Position numbers and translations under genes: made by a program. A stretch of 48,551 nt of DNA from NCBI GenBank assembly GCA_001898225.1, contig MKTJ01000025.1:94664-143214 (forward strand). Direction: 5' to 3'. This document shows, one piece after another, positions 15,374-23,232 of the stretch. The notes under the pieces were generated by a model that was not told where the DNA came from, did not search any database, and saw nothing but the letters and a program-made list of their open reading frames with translations. The DNA comes from Chloroflexi bacterium 54-19 (lineage in GTDB: Bacteria > Chloroflexota > Chloroflexia > Chloroheliales > Chloroheliaceae). Within the stretch, counting starts at the first letter, position 1, and each line of letters opens with the position of its first letter.

Positions 15374-15728
15374 TTAAAAACAAAACACTTTTATGAAGTA
15401 TTTTGAATATTTCATTATTAATAGATGATTCCTCGCCTGAATGGTGTATAATGCGAGACCACTCGGTTTTTGACCTCATTCCTGGACCATTTAATAGCCT
15501 CGAACAGCTTTTCCAGGGTGACTAAAAAACCGGATAGGTTTGGTATAATGTTACTTTAAGAAACTTTTGAGTTAGGTTTAGAGTAATATATTAAGGTAAT
15601 TGCGTTGGCCCGACTCTTGCCACGTTCAGGGTGCGTTGGCGGCGACCGGCTTTTTTATAACTAGCCGGGTCCGGCCAGAAAATCTTGAATATTTACAGCG
15701 ATTAGCCAGCAAGCAAAGGAGCGAACAT
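15374..15728 (+). promoter_or_regulatory. upstream region of dksA-like gene with extended -10 promoter
   Basis: These 355 bases hold no supported gene. TGGTATAAT at 15541-15549 is an extended -10 element and the best promoter candidate for the dksA-lspA-rluD operon. A second TATAAT lies at 15447-15452 without a good -35. CCTGG/CCAGG pairs near 15482-15516 could form a weak hairpin. AAAGGAG at 15715-15721 is the ribosome site of the next gene. Confidence 0.5.
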
Positions 15729-16076
15729 ATGCTAGACGAACAAAAAAAGCAAGAATTAAAACAGCGTCTGCTGGACGAAAAGTCCCGCCTGGAAAGACAA
15801 ATCGCCCGCGAAAACCAGGAAATTGTTGATATGAGCAGCGACCAGGCGAACGAAAATACCTACAGCAACCACATGGCCGACGATGGTGGCTTCCTGGCCG
15901 ATATTGACCGCACCACCACTATCCGCGAGAACTTCCAGGTGACCCTCAAACAGGTTAACGCCGCCCTGGAACGCTTTGACAATGGTACCTACGGCATCAG
16001 CGAGGTTTCGGGCAAACCTATCCCGGCGGAACGCCTGGAAGTATTACCCTGGGCTACCCGGCTGGTAGGAGAATAA
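15729..16076 (+). CDS. DksA/TraR-family protein lacking zinc cysteines
   Basis: A 115-residue member of the DksA/TraR family, which binds the RNA polymerase secondary channel or acts as a general stress factor. A long coiled coil covers about residues 4-85 (KKQELKQRLLDEKSRLERQIA...). The C-terminal motif reads GTYGISEVSGKPIPAERLEVLPWATRLV. In canonical members this is GxYGxCExCGxPI..., so both first cysteines are Ser, and the second CxxC pair is absent. Zinc cannot be bound there, as in known cysteine-poor DksA variants. ATG 15729 has AAAGGAG seven bases upstream; the frame continues 43 codons further up without a plausible start. It leads a conserved dksA-lspA-rluD order. Confidence 0.88.
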   Translation: MLDEQKKQELKQRLLDEKSRLERQIARENQEIVDMSSDQANENTYSNHMADDGGFLADIDRTTTIRENFQVTLKQVNAALERFDNGTYGISEVSGKPIPAERLEVLPWATRLVGE

Positions 16077-16088
16077 ATTAAGGACAAG

Positions 16089-16685
16089 ATGGAAACGGAA
16101 ACTACCGAACAGGATTTAACCACCCTTATCATCAAACAACCCGCTCCCCAGGAAAGACGCCGCCTGAGCTATTACTGGCCCCTGGCGGTAGCTATCGTGG
16201 TCATCGTGATAGACCAACTGGTCAAAAGAGCGGTCGAGGCTAACCTGGGACCGCCCGGCAGCGGCAAATCGGTCGAATTGCTGGGCGGCCAGTTTCGCAT
16301 CATCTATATCGTGAACAAGGGCGCGTCGTTTGGTTTCCTGAACAACGCCGATGTCTCCTGGATATTCGCCCTCCTGGCCCTGGCCGTATCAATCGGCCTG
16401 ATTGTCTGGTACGCCCTCCGGGGCACCAGCAACGGCTGGCTGCAAGTCGGGTTTGGCCTGGTCCTGGGCGGGATTATCGGCAACCTGCTCGACCGCCTTT
16501 TCCAGGGTGGCGGCGTGACCGATATGTTTAACATGCCGAACGTTGGTATCTTCAAGGTCTTTAACGTGGCCGATACCGGTATCACTTTTGGCGTGGCTAT
16601 CGTGATTATCACGATTTTGTTGCAGGGCTGGCGGGCCGGTAAGACGACTGCCAAACCCGAAGAAGAATCGCAAAAAGAGGTTTAA
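16089..16685 (+). CDS. lspA: lipoprotein signal peptidase II
   Basis: A 198-residue inner-membrane aspartic protease that removes the signal peptide from lipidated prolipoproteins. Four membrane helices are visible (about 30-48, 88-108, 118-134 and 163-180). The family motifs are present: IDQLVKRAVE, VNKGASFGF with Asn76, GNLLDR, GGVTDM with catalytic Asp145, and FNVAD with catalytic Asp162. A 25-residue cytoplasmic extension precedes the first helix. ATG 16089 with AAGGA upstream; it starts 13 bp after the dksA-like gene. Its clients in this window include the lipoproteins at 558-1580 and 34252-35715. Confidence 0.96.
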   Translation: METETTEQDLTTLIIKQPAPQERRRLSYYWPLAVAIVVIVIDQLVKRAVEANLGPPGSGKSVELLGGQFRIIYIVNKGASFGFLNNADVSWIFALLALAVSIGLIVWYALRGTSNGWLQVGFGLVLGGIIGNLLDRLFQGGGVTDMFNMPNVGIFKVFNVADTGITFGVAIVIITILLQGWRAGKTTAKPEEESQKEV

Positions 16686-16727
16686 TCACCTCCCGCGATA
16701 AGAACTAGAATTATTAGGAATAGAATT

Positions 16728-17795
16728 TTGACCGAAGAATACGACGATTTGGATTTATGGCTGGACGAACTCACCGAAGGCGACGCCGAATTTGAGGGCG
16801 GCGAAACGGCAGAGTTAGAGGACGAAGACGACTTTTTCCAGATCGGCGACACTGTCCCTGCCCGGACCGTCAAAGGTACGCCGGAGCAGTTCGATTATGA
16901 TGTACCGGCCAGCGAAGCCGGGGAACGCCTCGATAAGGTGGTTGCCAACCAGCGCCCCGACCTCTCGCGGGCGCATATCCAGCGGCTGGTCGAGGAAAAA
17001 CGGCTCCTGGTCAATGGCAAACCAGGCAAGTCGGGCCTGAAACTGCGGGGCGGCGAACATCTGACCCTGTACATCCCGGCGCCCCAACCCCTGGCCCATC
17101 TCGAACCCGAAAATATCCCGCTCGACATCGTTTACGAGGATGACGCGGTGGTGGTTATCAACAAACCGGCGGGGCTGGTGGTCCATCCCGCCCCCGGTCA
17201 CACCAGCGGCACCCTGGTCAACGCCCTGCTCTACCACGTGCCGAACCTGAACATCAATGGCAACCAGCGGCCCGGTATCGTCCACCGCCTGGATAAAGAC
17301 ACCAGCGGGCTGCTTGTCGCGGCCAAGACCGACGCGGCCCTGGGCAACCTTATCGAACAGATGAAGAACCGCGAGACCCTCAAGGAGTACCGGACGCTGG
17401 TCGAAGGGACGGTCCAACCCCCGGCGGGTATCGTGGATGCCCCGATTGGGCGCGACCCGGCCAAACGCAAGCAAATGGCGGTCGCCCGCAACGGCAAACC
17501 GGCCCGGACCCATTTCCAGGTCGCGGAACAATTTGCCCACCACGCCTTTGTCACGGCCCGCCTCGAAACAGGCCGGACCCACCAGATAAGGGTCCACATG
17601 GCCTATATGAAACACCCGGTAGTGGGCGACCCGGTCTACGGCTTCCGCAAACCAAGCCTGCCGCTCAAACGCCAGTTCTTGCACGCCTACAAACTCGGTT
17701 TCAAACTGCCGACGACCGGTGAGTACCGCGAGTTCGAAGCGCCCCTGCCCAAGGATTTGCAGGCTACCCTCGAAAAAGCCCGCAACCTGGAATGA
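16728..17795 (+). CDS. rluD: RluD-type 23S rRNA pseudouridine synthase with acidic N-terminal extension
   Basis: This 355-residue enzyme converts uridines of RNA, usually 23S rRNA positions around helix 69, to pseudouridine. An S4 RNA-binding domain spans about 65-112 (ERLDKVVANQRPDLSRAHIQRL). The catalytic domain carries HRLDKDTSGLLV with the essential Asp189, then KEYRTLVEG and GRTHQIRVHMAYMKHPVVGDPVYG. Before the S4 domain are about 50 strongly acidic residues (Glu/Asp-rich) not found in the E. coli enzyme. The start is TTG 16728, 43 bases after lspA; the S4 domain would be intact with a later start too, so the extension depends on this choice. Confidence 0.93.
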   Translation: MTEEYDDLDLWLDELTEGDAEFEGGETAELEDEDDFFQIGDTVPARTVKGTPEQFDYDVPASEAGERLDKVVANQRPDLSRAHIQRLVEEKRLLVNGKPGKSGLKLRGGEHLTLYIPAPQPLAHLEPENIPLDIVYEDDAVVVINKPAGLVVHPAPGHTSGTLVNALLYHVPNLNINGNQRPGIVHRLDKDTSGLLVAAKTDAALGNLIEQMKNRETLKEYRTLVEGTVQPPAGIVDAPIGRDPAKRKQMAVARNGKPARTHFQVAEQFAHHAFVTARLETGRTHQIRVHMAYMKHPVVGDPVYGFRKPSLPLKRQFLHAYKLGFKLPTTGEYREFEAPLPKDLQATLEKARNLE

Positions 17796-17811
17796 TTTTG
17801 GCTAATAACCC

Positions 17812-18900
17812 CTAAAGGAGGTCCAGGCAATTTAAGTCCTGGACCGCCGCCATTACTCGCCGGAATTCCGTTTTCCAGACCCAATCCATGTTTTTGCGGT
17901 CTGCCTCCAAAAGACACCATTCGAAGGGAATATAAATACACTGCAAGGCGCAAAGCCGGTAATCGAGCCGGAGTTGCGCCTTTGTGTACCCGGTGACGCC
18001 GTTCGCCACCAGGGCGGCGTGATAGGCGGCGAGGAATTTTTCTTCGTGGCGGCGGCGCACTTCCGGCTCCCACCACAAAACCGTCGCGTAGGCCAGGTCG
18101 CTGGCGGCCAGCCAGGTGGTCAGCGACCAGTCGAAGGGCTGGCGGTCAATCAGGTAGGTCTTTCCGGCAAAACCGGGCCGGGGCGATAGGATATTGCCCG
18201 GATTGAGGTCGCCGTGGACCAGCGTAAAACCGTTCGCATCCTGGGCACGAGCGGAAAGGCGAGCCGGGAGTTTTTGGGCGATAAACAGGGCGGTATCCAG
18301 CGTGGCGGCGTCCACTTCGCCCCTGAGTTCTTCGACCAGGAGGGCGGGGCCGTCCTGCATGTGCTCCAAAAAATTAGCCAGTTGAGGTTCGACCGGGTAG
18401 CCGGGGGTAGCGGTTGCACCGCGCCACCAGCAGGCGTGCAATTTAGCCATCCCTTCGATGACCGGGTAGATATAGTCACCGTCGCCGGTCTTTTCCCAAC
18501 TGGGGCCGTGGCTGGCAGATAAATCTTCCAGCAAGAGATGATAGCTGGCCTTTTCGGGCGAGTAGACCGCCGAGTAACATTTTAACAGGGGTCCATCCGT
18601 CAGCCCGGTGTAGTCCTGGCGATAGTATTCGACCTCGGACGGGCCGAAGGCGTGGCTGTTATCCCCGCCGCACAGTTTTAAAAAGAGGTAGGCGGGCCGT
18701 TCGCCGCTGGCGCCGGGCGTGTAGTCGAGCCGGATGCGGACGGCGTGAGAGTTGTCGCTCCTGAGCGGTATAACCTCGAACGCCGCCACGCTACCGCCGG
18801 TCAGGGCCCCGCTCTCCCGCAGGACCGCCTCTAACCACGCTACCGACAACTGGCCGGTCGCCGTTATCACTCGCTCGGTTTCTTTCAAAGAATTTTCCAA
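17812..18900 (-). CDS. aminoglycoside-phosphotransferase/ecdysteroid-kinase-like protein
   Basis: A 362-residue soluble protein with a kinase fold. The catalytic loop is LVHGDLNPGNILS, followed by the metal-binding segment YLIDRQPFDW (Asp in place of the DFG Asp; commonly IDWQ). An N-lobe lysine lies in YLFLKLCGG, with HLLLEDLS as hinge. Such enzymes phosphorylate small hydroxylated molecules (antibiotics, choline, steroids); the substrate is not identifiable and resistance should not be assumed. TTG 18900 is the assumed start and its ribosome site is weak; a GTG ten codons later is possible. It is monocistronic, convergent with rluD. Confidence 0.8.
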   Translation of the reverse strand: MENSLKETERVITATGQLSVAWLEAVLRESGALTGGSVAAFEVIPLRSDNSHAVRIRLDYTPGASGERPAYLFLKLCGGDNSHAFGPSEVEYYRQDYTGLTDGPLLKCYSAVYSPEKASYHLLLEDLSASHGPSWEKTGDGDYIYPVIEGMAKLHACWWRGATATPGYPVEPQLANFLEHMQDGPALLVEELRGEVDAATLDTALFIAQKLPARLSARAQDANGFTLVHGDLNPGNILSPRPGFAGKTYLIDRQPFDWSLTTWLAASDLAYATVLWWEPEVRRRHEEKFLAAYHAALVANGVTGYTKAQLRLDYRLCALQCIYIPFEWCLLEADRKNMDWVWKTEFRRVMAAVQDLNCLDLL

Positions 18901-19376
18901 ATTTTTTCTTATCTTTTATGATTTATAAGGTAAATCTTGCCCCATTGTCATTCTGACGCTTTACCACGGAATGATAGGACATTCTTTTTCCAGGTTTGCC
19001 TGGTCAGCTTTTCATACTATATCTGTCAAAAATCATTCTAAAGTAAATCTGAGAAATAAGAAAGTGCTGCACCTCACTTTTACCAAATCCAAAAATCCCT
19101 GTGGCCTGGTCAGGCCGGGCTTTGGCTTTGTTCGCGCCGGCAGGAAGTTTTTACCGTTTCGCCGATAAGTGACTACGGTCACTCCCCGGCAAGTATTTTT
19201 AACGATGTAGTATGTTCGGAAAATTTGTAAATTAGAGTCACCAGGCAAGCTGGTGTTAACAAAAATCATTTATCAGGTAAGGCGACTATCAAAAGGCAAA
19301 TTTAAGACAACTTTCAGTCAATCGGCAAATATAGAAGATAAAAATATTAAAAAGAAAATTTTAGGAGTAATGTAAA
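18901..19376. other. non-coding upstream region of the first hemerythrin gene
   Basis: These 476 bases contain no supported gene. At 18947-18975 is a short GTCATTCTG...CGGAATGAT fold-back, a mini version of the ends of the element at 21146-21534. The CRP/FNR-like dyad at 19168-19183 and its conserved flank are listed separately. The last 100 bases before ATG 19377 are AT-rich, with AGGAG at 19363-19367 as ribosome-binding site. Confidence 0.5.
19168..19207 (+). promoter_or_regulatory. CRP/FNR-like dyad plus conserved flank (copy 1)
   Basis: AGTGACTACGGTCACT (19168-19183) fits the GTGA-N6-TCAC form bound by CRP/FNR-family regulators. The next 24 bases (ending CAAGTATTTTTAACGATG) are also shared with the second hemerythrin gene; 33 of the 40 positions match the block at 20158-20197. 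It lies about 200 bp before the start codon. Confidence 0.6.
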
Positions 19377-20045
19377 ATGACCCAGGCCCAGACCGTCGAA
19401 AAGAATATTGAATTAAACGGTTATCTCTTAATTCACCGCGCTATCGAACGTAACCTGAAACTTTTGGAACAGCACAGCCGCGAACAGGTCCAGCCTTCAA
19501 TTGAGAAAGCTGCCAAAATTCACGCCTGGTGGAACCTGGTCTGGCACATCATCGAGCAGCATCACCTCATGGAAGACAATTTGACCTTCCCGACCTATTT
19601 CGAACGCGACCCCGGTCTGCGCGCCGTAATGGACGGGTTGACCGCCGACCATCACGTTTTGGACGACCTGGTAATCCAGATTGGCGGGTTCCTGAAACTG
19701 GCCGAGCAGCCGAACGCCAACCGGCAGGGCGCTTACAACCAGTATCTCGACACCCTAAACAAGTTCAATACGCTCATGTTCGCTCACCTTGAGCGGGAGG
19801 AAAAGATTGTGCTGCACGCTGAAGAAACCCTCTTTACCCCCGCCGAGGCCGAGGCGCTTGGTCAGAAAGTATTGAAAAGCACGCCCATGAAAATGCTGGC
19901 CGTCGAGTTGCCGTTCATCTTTAGCGGGGCCGACCCGGCTATCGAACAGAAATTTTATGAGGTGGTACCGGCATTTATAAAGTATCTTTACAAGCTTAGC
20001 TGGCGGAAAAAATTCGTTAAACGGCTGGCCGGTTATATGGCCTAA
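19377..20045 (+). CDS. hemerythrin-like domain protein, paralogue 1
   Basis: A 222-residue soluble four-helix protein that probably holds a di-iron centre. Candidate iron ligands in order are His20 (LIHRAIER), His62-x3-Glu66 (HHLMED), His92 (ADHHVLDD) and His137-x3-Glu141 (HLEREE), the H...HxxxE...H...HxxxE spacing of hemerythrin-like domains. Residues beyond 160 form a helical C-terminal extension with a basic end (KLSWRKKFVKRLAGYMA). Such proteins bind O2 or NO or repair iron-sulfur clusters. It is closely similar to the next gene, and both have a matching upstream block, so a local duplication including the promoter is likely. A terminator separates them. Confidence 0.9.
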   Translation: MTQAQTVEKNIELNGYLLIHRAIERNLKLLEQHSREQVQPSIEKAAKIHAWWNLVWHIIEQHHLMEDNLTFPTYFERDPGLRAVMDGLTADHHVLDDLVIQIGGFLKLAEQPNANRQGAYNQYLDTLNKFNTLMFAHLEREEKIVLHAEETLFTPAEAEALGQKVLKSTPMKMLAVELPFIFSGADPAIEQKFYEVVPAFIKYLYKLSWRKKFVKRLAGYMA

Positions 20046-20067
20046 GCCCCGCTTACCTGCCTGCGGC

Positions 20068-20106
20068 CCGGCTATTCGTTCCTGGAGTGCGAGTAGCCGG
20101 TTTTTT
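20068..20106 (+). terminator. intrinsic terminator after hemerythrin gene 1
   Basis: CCGGCTATTCG at 20068-20078 pairs with 20090-20100 (one G-T pair) and is followed by TTTTTT. The two paralogues are therefore separate transcription units. Confidence 0.88.
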
Positions 20107-20157
20107 ATCTGATTTTTTGGCTTTGTGAAAGGTAATTCTCTGGTTATAAGTAGTTAG

Positions 20158-20197
20158 TGTGATTCCGGTCACTCTCCAACAAGTAGTTTTAACGATG
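20158..20197 (+). promoter_or_regulatory. CRP/FNR-like dyad plus conserved flank (copy 2)
   Basis: TGTGATTCCGGTCACT (20158-20173) is an even better TGTGA-N6-TCAC site than copy 1, followed by the same conserved flank (CAAGTAGTTTTAACGATG). It lies about 180 bp before ATG 20342, at nearly the same distance as in copy 1. Sequence outside this block and the coding region has diverged, which suggests selection on the site. Confidence 0.62.
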
Positions 20198-20341
20198 GCG
20201 GGGGCCGGGCAAACTGGTAAGTTATAACTGTCAAAACAAAACACCCTGGTGTTATGAAGCGGCCATCCTATCGCAAGATTAGTATTTTTCAGATTACTGG
20301 AGATATTAAGAACTTATTTTACATAACATAAAAGGAAAACC

Positions 20342-21004
20342 ATGACTCAAATTGCTGAAAAAAAGGAAGAATTGACCGGCTATATTTTGATACACCGCGC
20401 CATTGAGCGAAACCTGCGCCTGCTGGAAGAACACAGCCGGGCCCAGGCCAACCCCTCCACCGCTAAAGTTCAAAAGATTGGTGAATGGTGGAACCTGATG
20501 TGGGAAATCATTGAGGTCCACCACGTAACCGAGGACAAAGTGGCTTTCCCGGCCTATTTCGAGCGTGACGCCCAGGTCAAGGGCCAGATGGACGGGCTGA
20601 CCGCCGACCATCACGTTTTGGACGAGTTGACGGTGCAGATCAAGAGTTGCCTGGCGGCGGCCCTCCAACCCCACCAGCGCCAGGGCGCTTACTACCAGTA
20701 TCTCGATACGCTGGGCCGGTTTAACAGCCTGATGTTCGACCACCTCCACCGCGAAGAAGGCATCGTCCTGCCGACCGAAGCGTCCCTCTTTACCCGCGAA
20801 GAAAGCGCGGCCCTGGAAAAGCGGATTATCAAAAACGCCTCGATGAAAATGCTGGCCCTGGAAGGCCCGTTCATGTTCTACCGGGTTGATCCTGTTACCG
20901 AAGCCAACTTCCTCAAGAATTTGCCTTTGCCCATCCGGTTACTCTACAAGTTCTCCTGGAAGGGTAAGTACGCCAGACGGATTGCCGGTTACATGGCGGC
21001 TTAA
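20342..21004 (+). CDS. hemerythrin-like domain protein, paralogue 2
   Basis: A 220-residue paralogue of the preceding gene. Candidate iron ligands are conserved: His18, His60-x3-Glu64, His90 and His134, with the C-terminal helical tail ending KFSWKGKYARRIAGYMAA. The start is ATG 20342, with AAAGGAAA close upstream. The presence of two copies with intact ligands and the same putative operator suggests a dosage or specialisation benefit, for example O2 or NO handling at different levels (inference). Confidence 0.9.
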   Translation: MTQIAEKKEELTGYILIHRAIERNLRLLEEHSRAQANPSTAKVQKIGEWWNLMWEIIEVHHVTEDKVAFPAYFERDAQVKGQMDGLTADHHVLDELTVQIKSCLAAALQPHQRQGAYYQYLDTLGRFNSLMFDHLHREEGIVLPTEASLFTREESAALEKRIIKNASMKMLALEGPFMFYRVDPVTEANFLKNLPLPIRLLYKFSWKGKYARRIAGYMAA

Positions 21005-21024
21005 CCCGCATTAGATTTTAACGG

Positions 21025-21073
21025 CCCGGTGTTTTTTCCACCTTTGAGGATTGGGAGCGACACCGGGTTTTTG
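21025..21073 (+). terminator. intrinsic terminator after hemerythrin gene 2
   Basis: CCCGGTGT (21025-21032) pairs with ACACCGGG (21060-21067), followed by TTTTTGGTTTT. Confidence 0.75.
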
Positions 21074-21145
21074 GTTTTATAGGTCTTGCTATTTTTAGAC
21101 CCTGGTATGAGGAGGGTCTTGAAAAACGGGTAAGGTCACCCACCT

Positions 21146-21534
21146 GTCATTCCGAAGGAGGCGGCACTAACGAACCAATGTTGAGAAAGTAGACCCGACT
21201 GAGGAATCTAGCCCGCAAGGTAACCTGGGGGCAGCGCCTGTGGCGTAACATCAGGTTGCTCACTATGCCAGGTTCCACGTGAGTCAGGTCGAAGCCTGAT
21301 TCTGCCTGAGATACGGGACAGTTGTTGTCTTTACGCCACGCCAACGGCGCGAGATTCCGTAAGCCGCCGTTCGAGTGGGGCAAATCGTCTTTCTAAAGGC
21401 GGCTTACGGAATGACAAAGCGGGTGACTGTGCTATTCGCCAACGGCGCTGCCCCCAGGTTACCCTACGGGCTAGATTCCGCCAATGCGACACACCAGTGT
21501 GATTGCGACTGCGGGGCGTACGACACGGAATGAC
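21146..21534. repeat. nested inverted-repeat element, probably non-autonomous (MITE-like)
   Basis: Ends GTCATTCCG (21146-21154) and CGGAATGAC (21526-21534) are inverted. Inside are a 36-bp inverted repeat with two mismatches (21203-21238 with 21444-21479) and a perfect 15-bp inner one (21354-21368 with 21398-21412). No protein is encoded. A related degenerate tail, ending CTTCGCTGCGCTCAGGATG, continues to about 21610. Similar ends occur at 15147 and 18947. Dispersed palindromic repeats of this kind are usually moved by a transposase encoded elsewhere, but no transposase is seen here. Confidence 0.65.
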
Positions 21535-21825
21535 AATTCTACTGACTGTGATATTCACCAACGGTACCCGTAAACGGGTGCCCAAGATCCTTCGCTGCGC
21601 TCAGGATGTACTATTATTTGAAAAGGTTTACCTGCAATCGGTATAAAACTTGGCCGGAAGGGTCGCTCGCGTAACTTTGCCCGGTTGCCTCCCGTATATA
21701 TCCAGTGAGATTCGAAACATCTTTCGTAACCTCTATTTGTTATAATGGAGTCGAGATTATAATTTTTGGCTAACCCGGCGCGTTATGACCGGAGAGAGTT
21801 AGAGTTTTCGAGAAAGGTTTGGGTC
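21535..21825 (+). promoter_or_regulatory. region upstream of dxr
   Basis: After the repeat tail there is no gene until dxr. TATAAT at 21741-21746 (preceded by TTTGT) is the most likely -10 box; no good -35 is seen. AGAAAGG at 21811-21817 is the ribosome site used to choose the dxr start. Confidence 0.45.
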
Positions 21826-23052
21826 TTGAAAAGAATTGCCTTGCTGGGTTCGACCGGCTCGATTGGCACGCAAACGCTGGATGTAGTCAGCCACCACCCC
21901 GAAAAGTTTAAGATTGTGGGGCTCGCCGCCGGGGGCCGCGGTAGTTTGCTGTCCGAGCAAATCCGCCAGTTCCGCCCGGCCAAAGTCAGCCTGGCGACCG
22001 AACAGGCCGTCCGCGATTTGCAGGCCCAGGACGATTTCGGCTACCGGCCCGCCTTTTTGAAAGGCGCGGAAGGTCTGGTCGAACTGGCGACCGACCCCGA
22101 AGTGGACCTTGTTGTCGTGGCGACCAGCGGGCAGCACGGTTTCGCCCCGACCCTGGCCGCTCTTGCCGCCGGGAAAGAAGTAGCCCTCGCCAATAAAGAA
22201 GTCCTGATTATGGCCGGGGAAATGGTCACAGAAGCGGCCCGCCGGAGCGGCACTCAACTTCGCCCGATTGATAGCGAACACAGCGCCATCTGGCAGTCCT
22301 TGCGTGGTGAGACTTTCGCGGGGGACCGCCCCCTCCTGCCCAACGGAGAGGAGAACTGGTCCGAGGCCAACGCCAAAGTCCAGCGCCTCATTCTGACGGC
22401 CAGCGGCGGGCCTTTCCGCACCTTCACCCGCGAACAGATGGCGAATGTCACGGTCGAGCAGGCCATGAAGCATCCCAACTGGAACATGGGCCCCAAGATT
22501 ACGATTGACTCGGCCACCTTGTTTAACAAAGGGTTAGAGGTTATCGAGGCCCACTGGCTTTTCGGCCTCGACTACGCTAAAATTGACGTGGTGGTTCACG
22601 CCGAAAGTATCGTCCACAGTATGGTCGAGTTTATTGACGGCTCGATAAAAGCCCAGCTTGGCACCCCTGACATGCGCCTGCCTATCCAGTACGCGATTGG
22701 CTATCCCGAACGCCTCGCCAACGATTATCCCCGGTTAGACTGGACCAAATTGCGCGAACTTCATTTCGAGTTACCCGATACCGTCCGGTTCCCGGCCCTG
22801 CGCCTGGCTTACGAAGCCGGCCAGAAAGGCGCGACTTACCCGACCGTCCTGGCTGCCGCCGACGAAGAAGCGGTCACTTTCTTTCACCAGCGCCGCATCA
22901 GTTACCTGGGTATCCCCGAACTGGTCGAGCGCGTCCTCGCCCGGCACGATGCTATTGCCCACCCCACGCTGGCCGACATTGCCGCGGTAGATAAATGGGC
23001 CAGGGCCGCCGCCGCCGAGGAAGCCAATCGGATGGCCCTCAGTTTGAAGTAA
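21826..23052 (+). CDS. dxr: 1-deoxy-D-xylulose 5-phosphate reductoisomerase
   Basis: This 408-residue NADPH-dependent enzyme makes 2-C-methyl-D-erythritol 4-phosphate, the committed step of the MEP isoprenoid pathway. The nucleotide-binding motif is LLGSTGSIGTQTLDVV. The catalytic region has ANKEVLIMAGE, then DSEHSAIWQSL, and later HPNWNMGPKITIDSATLFNKGLEVIEAHWLF and VHAESIVHSMVEF. A 20-residue insert around 165-185 (NGEENWSEANAKV) is larger than in E. coli. I chose TTG 21826 because AGAAAGG precedes it by eight bases and the protein then begins at the usual place. A TTG at 21766 would add 20 residues. rseP follows after 180 bases, a commonly conserved pairing. Confidence 0.95.
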   Translation: MKRIALLGSTGSIGTQTLDVVSHHPEKFKIVGLAAGGRGSLLSEQIRQFRPAKVSLATEQAVRDLQAQDDFGYRPAFLKGAEGLVELATDPEVDLVVVATSGQHGFAPTLAALAAGKEVALANKEVLIMAGEMVTEAARRSGTQLRPIDSEHSAIWQSLRGETFAGDRPLLPNGEENWSEANAKVQRLILTASGGPFRTFTREQMANVTVEQAMKHPNWNMGPKITIDSATLFNKGLEVIEAHWLFGLDYAKIDVVVHAESIVHSMVEFIDGSIKAQLGTPDMRLPIQYAIGYPERLANDYPRLDWTKLRELHFELPDTVRFPALRLAYEAGQKGATYPTVLAAADEEAVTFFHQRRISYLGIPELVERVLARHDAIAHPTLADIAAVDKWARAAAAEEANRMALSLK

Positions 23053-23232
23053 AGCCGCTTGACGGTTTGCAGGACTGGCAAGAAAATCCGGCGGCGCGGT
23101 ATAAATCCACGCCGGGGGCCGGAGGGTACTAATAGGTAGTGGTATTCCAAAGGGAGAACCTTTATCTTAAAAATAAAATTACTTATTTAGCGCCCCGCAA
23201 TAATATTTAGTAGTAACGAGGTAATCATACAC

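Noticed and set aside
15137..15406. Plus-strand ORF over the heptamer repeats
   Set aside because: It is a translation of YTCTGCC repeats, without a ribosome site or domain.
16815..17684. 289-codon minus-strand ORF opposite rluD
   Set aside because: The plus frame has all catalytic motifs of a pseudouridine synthase; the minus frame has none.
17812..18900. Aminoglycoside resistance gene
   Set aside because: Only the general kinase fold is visible; the family covers many substrates, so resistance is not supported.
21146..21610. Insertion sequence
   Set aside because: Inverted repeats are present but no transposase or remnant of one can be read in any frame.
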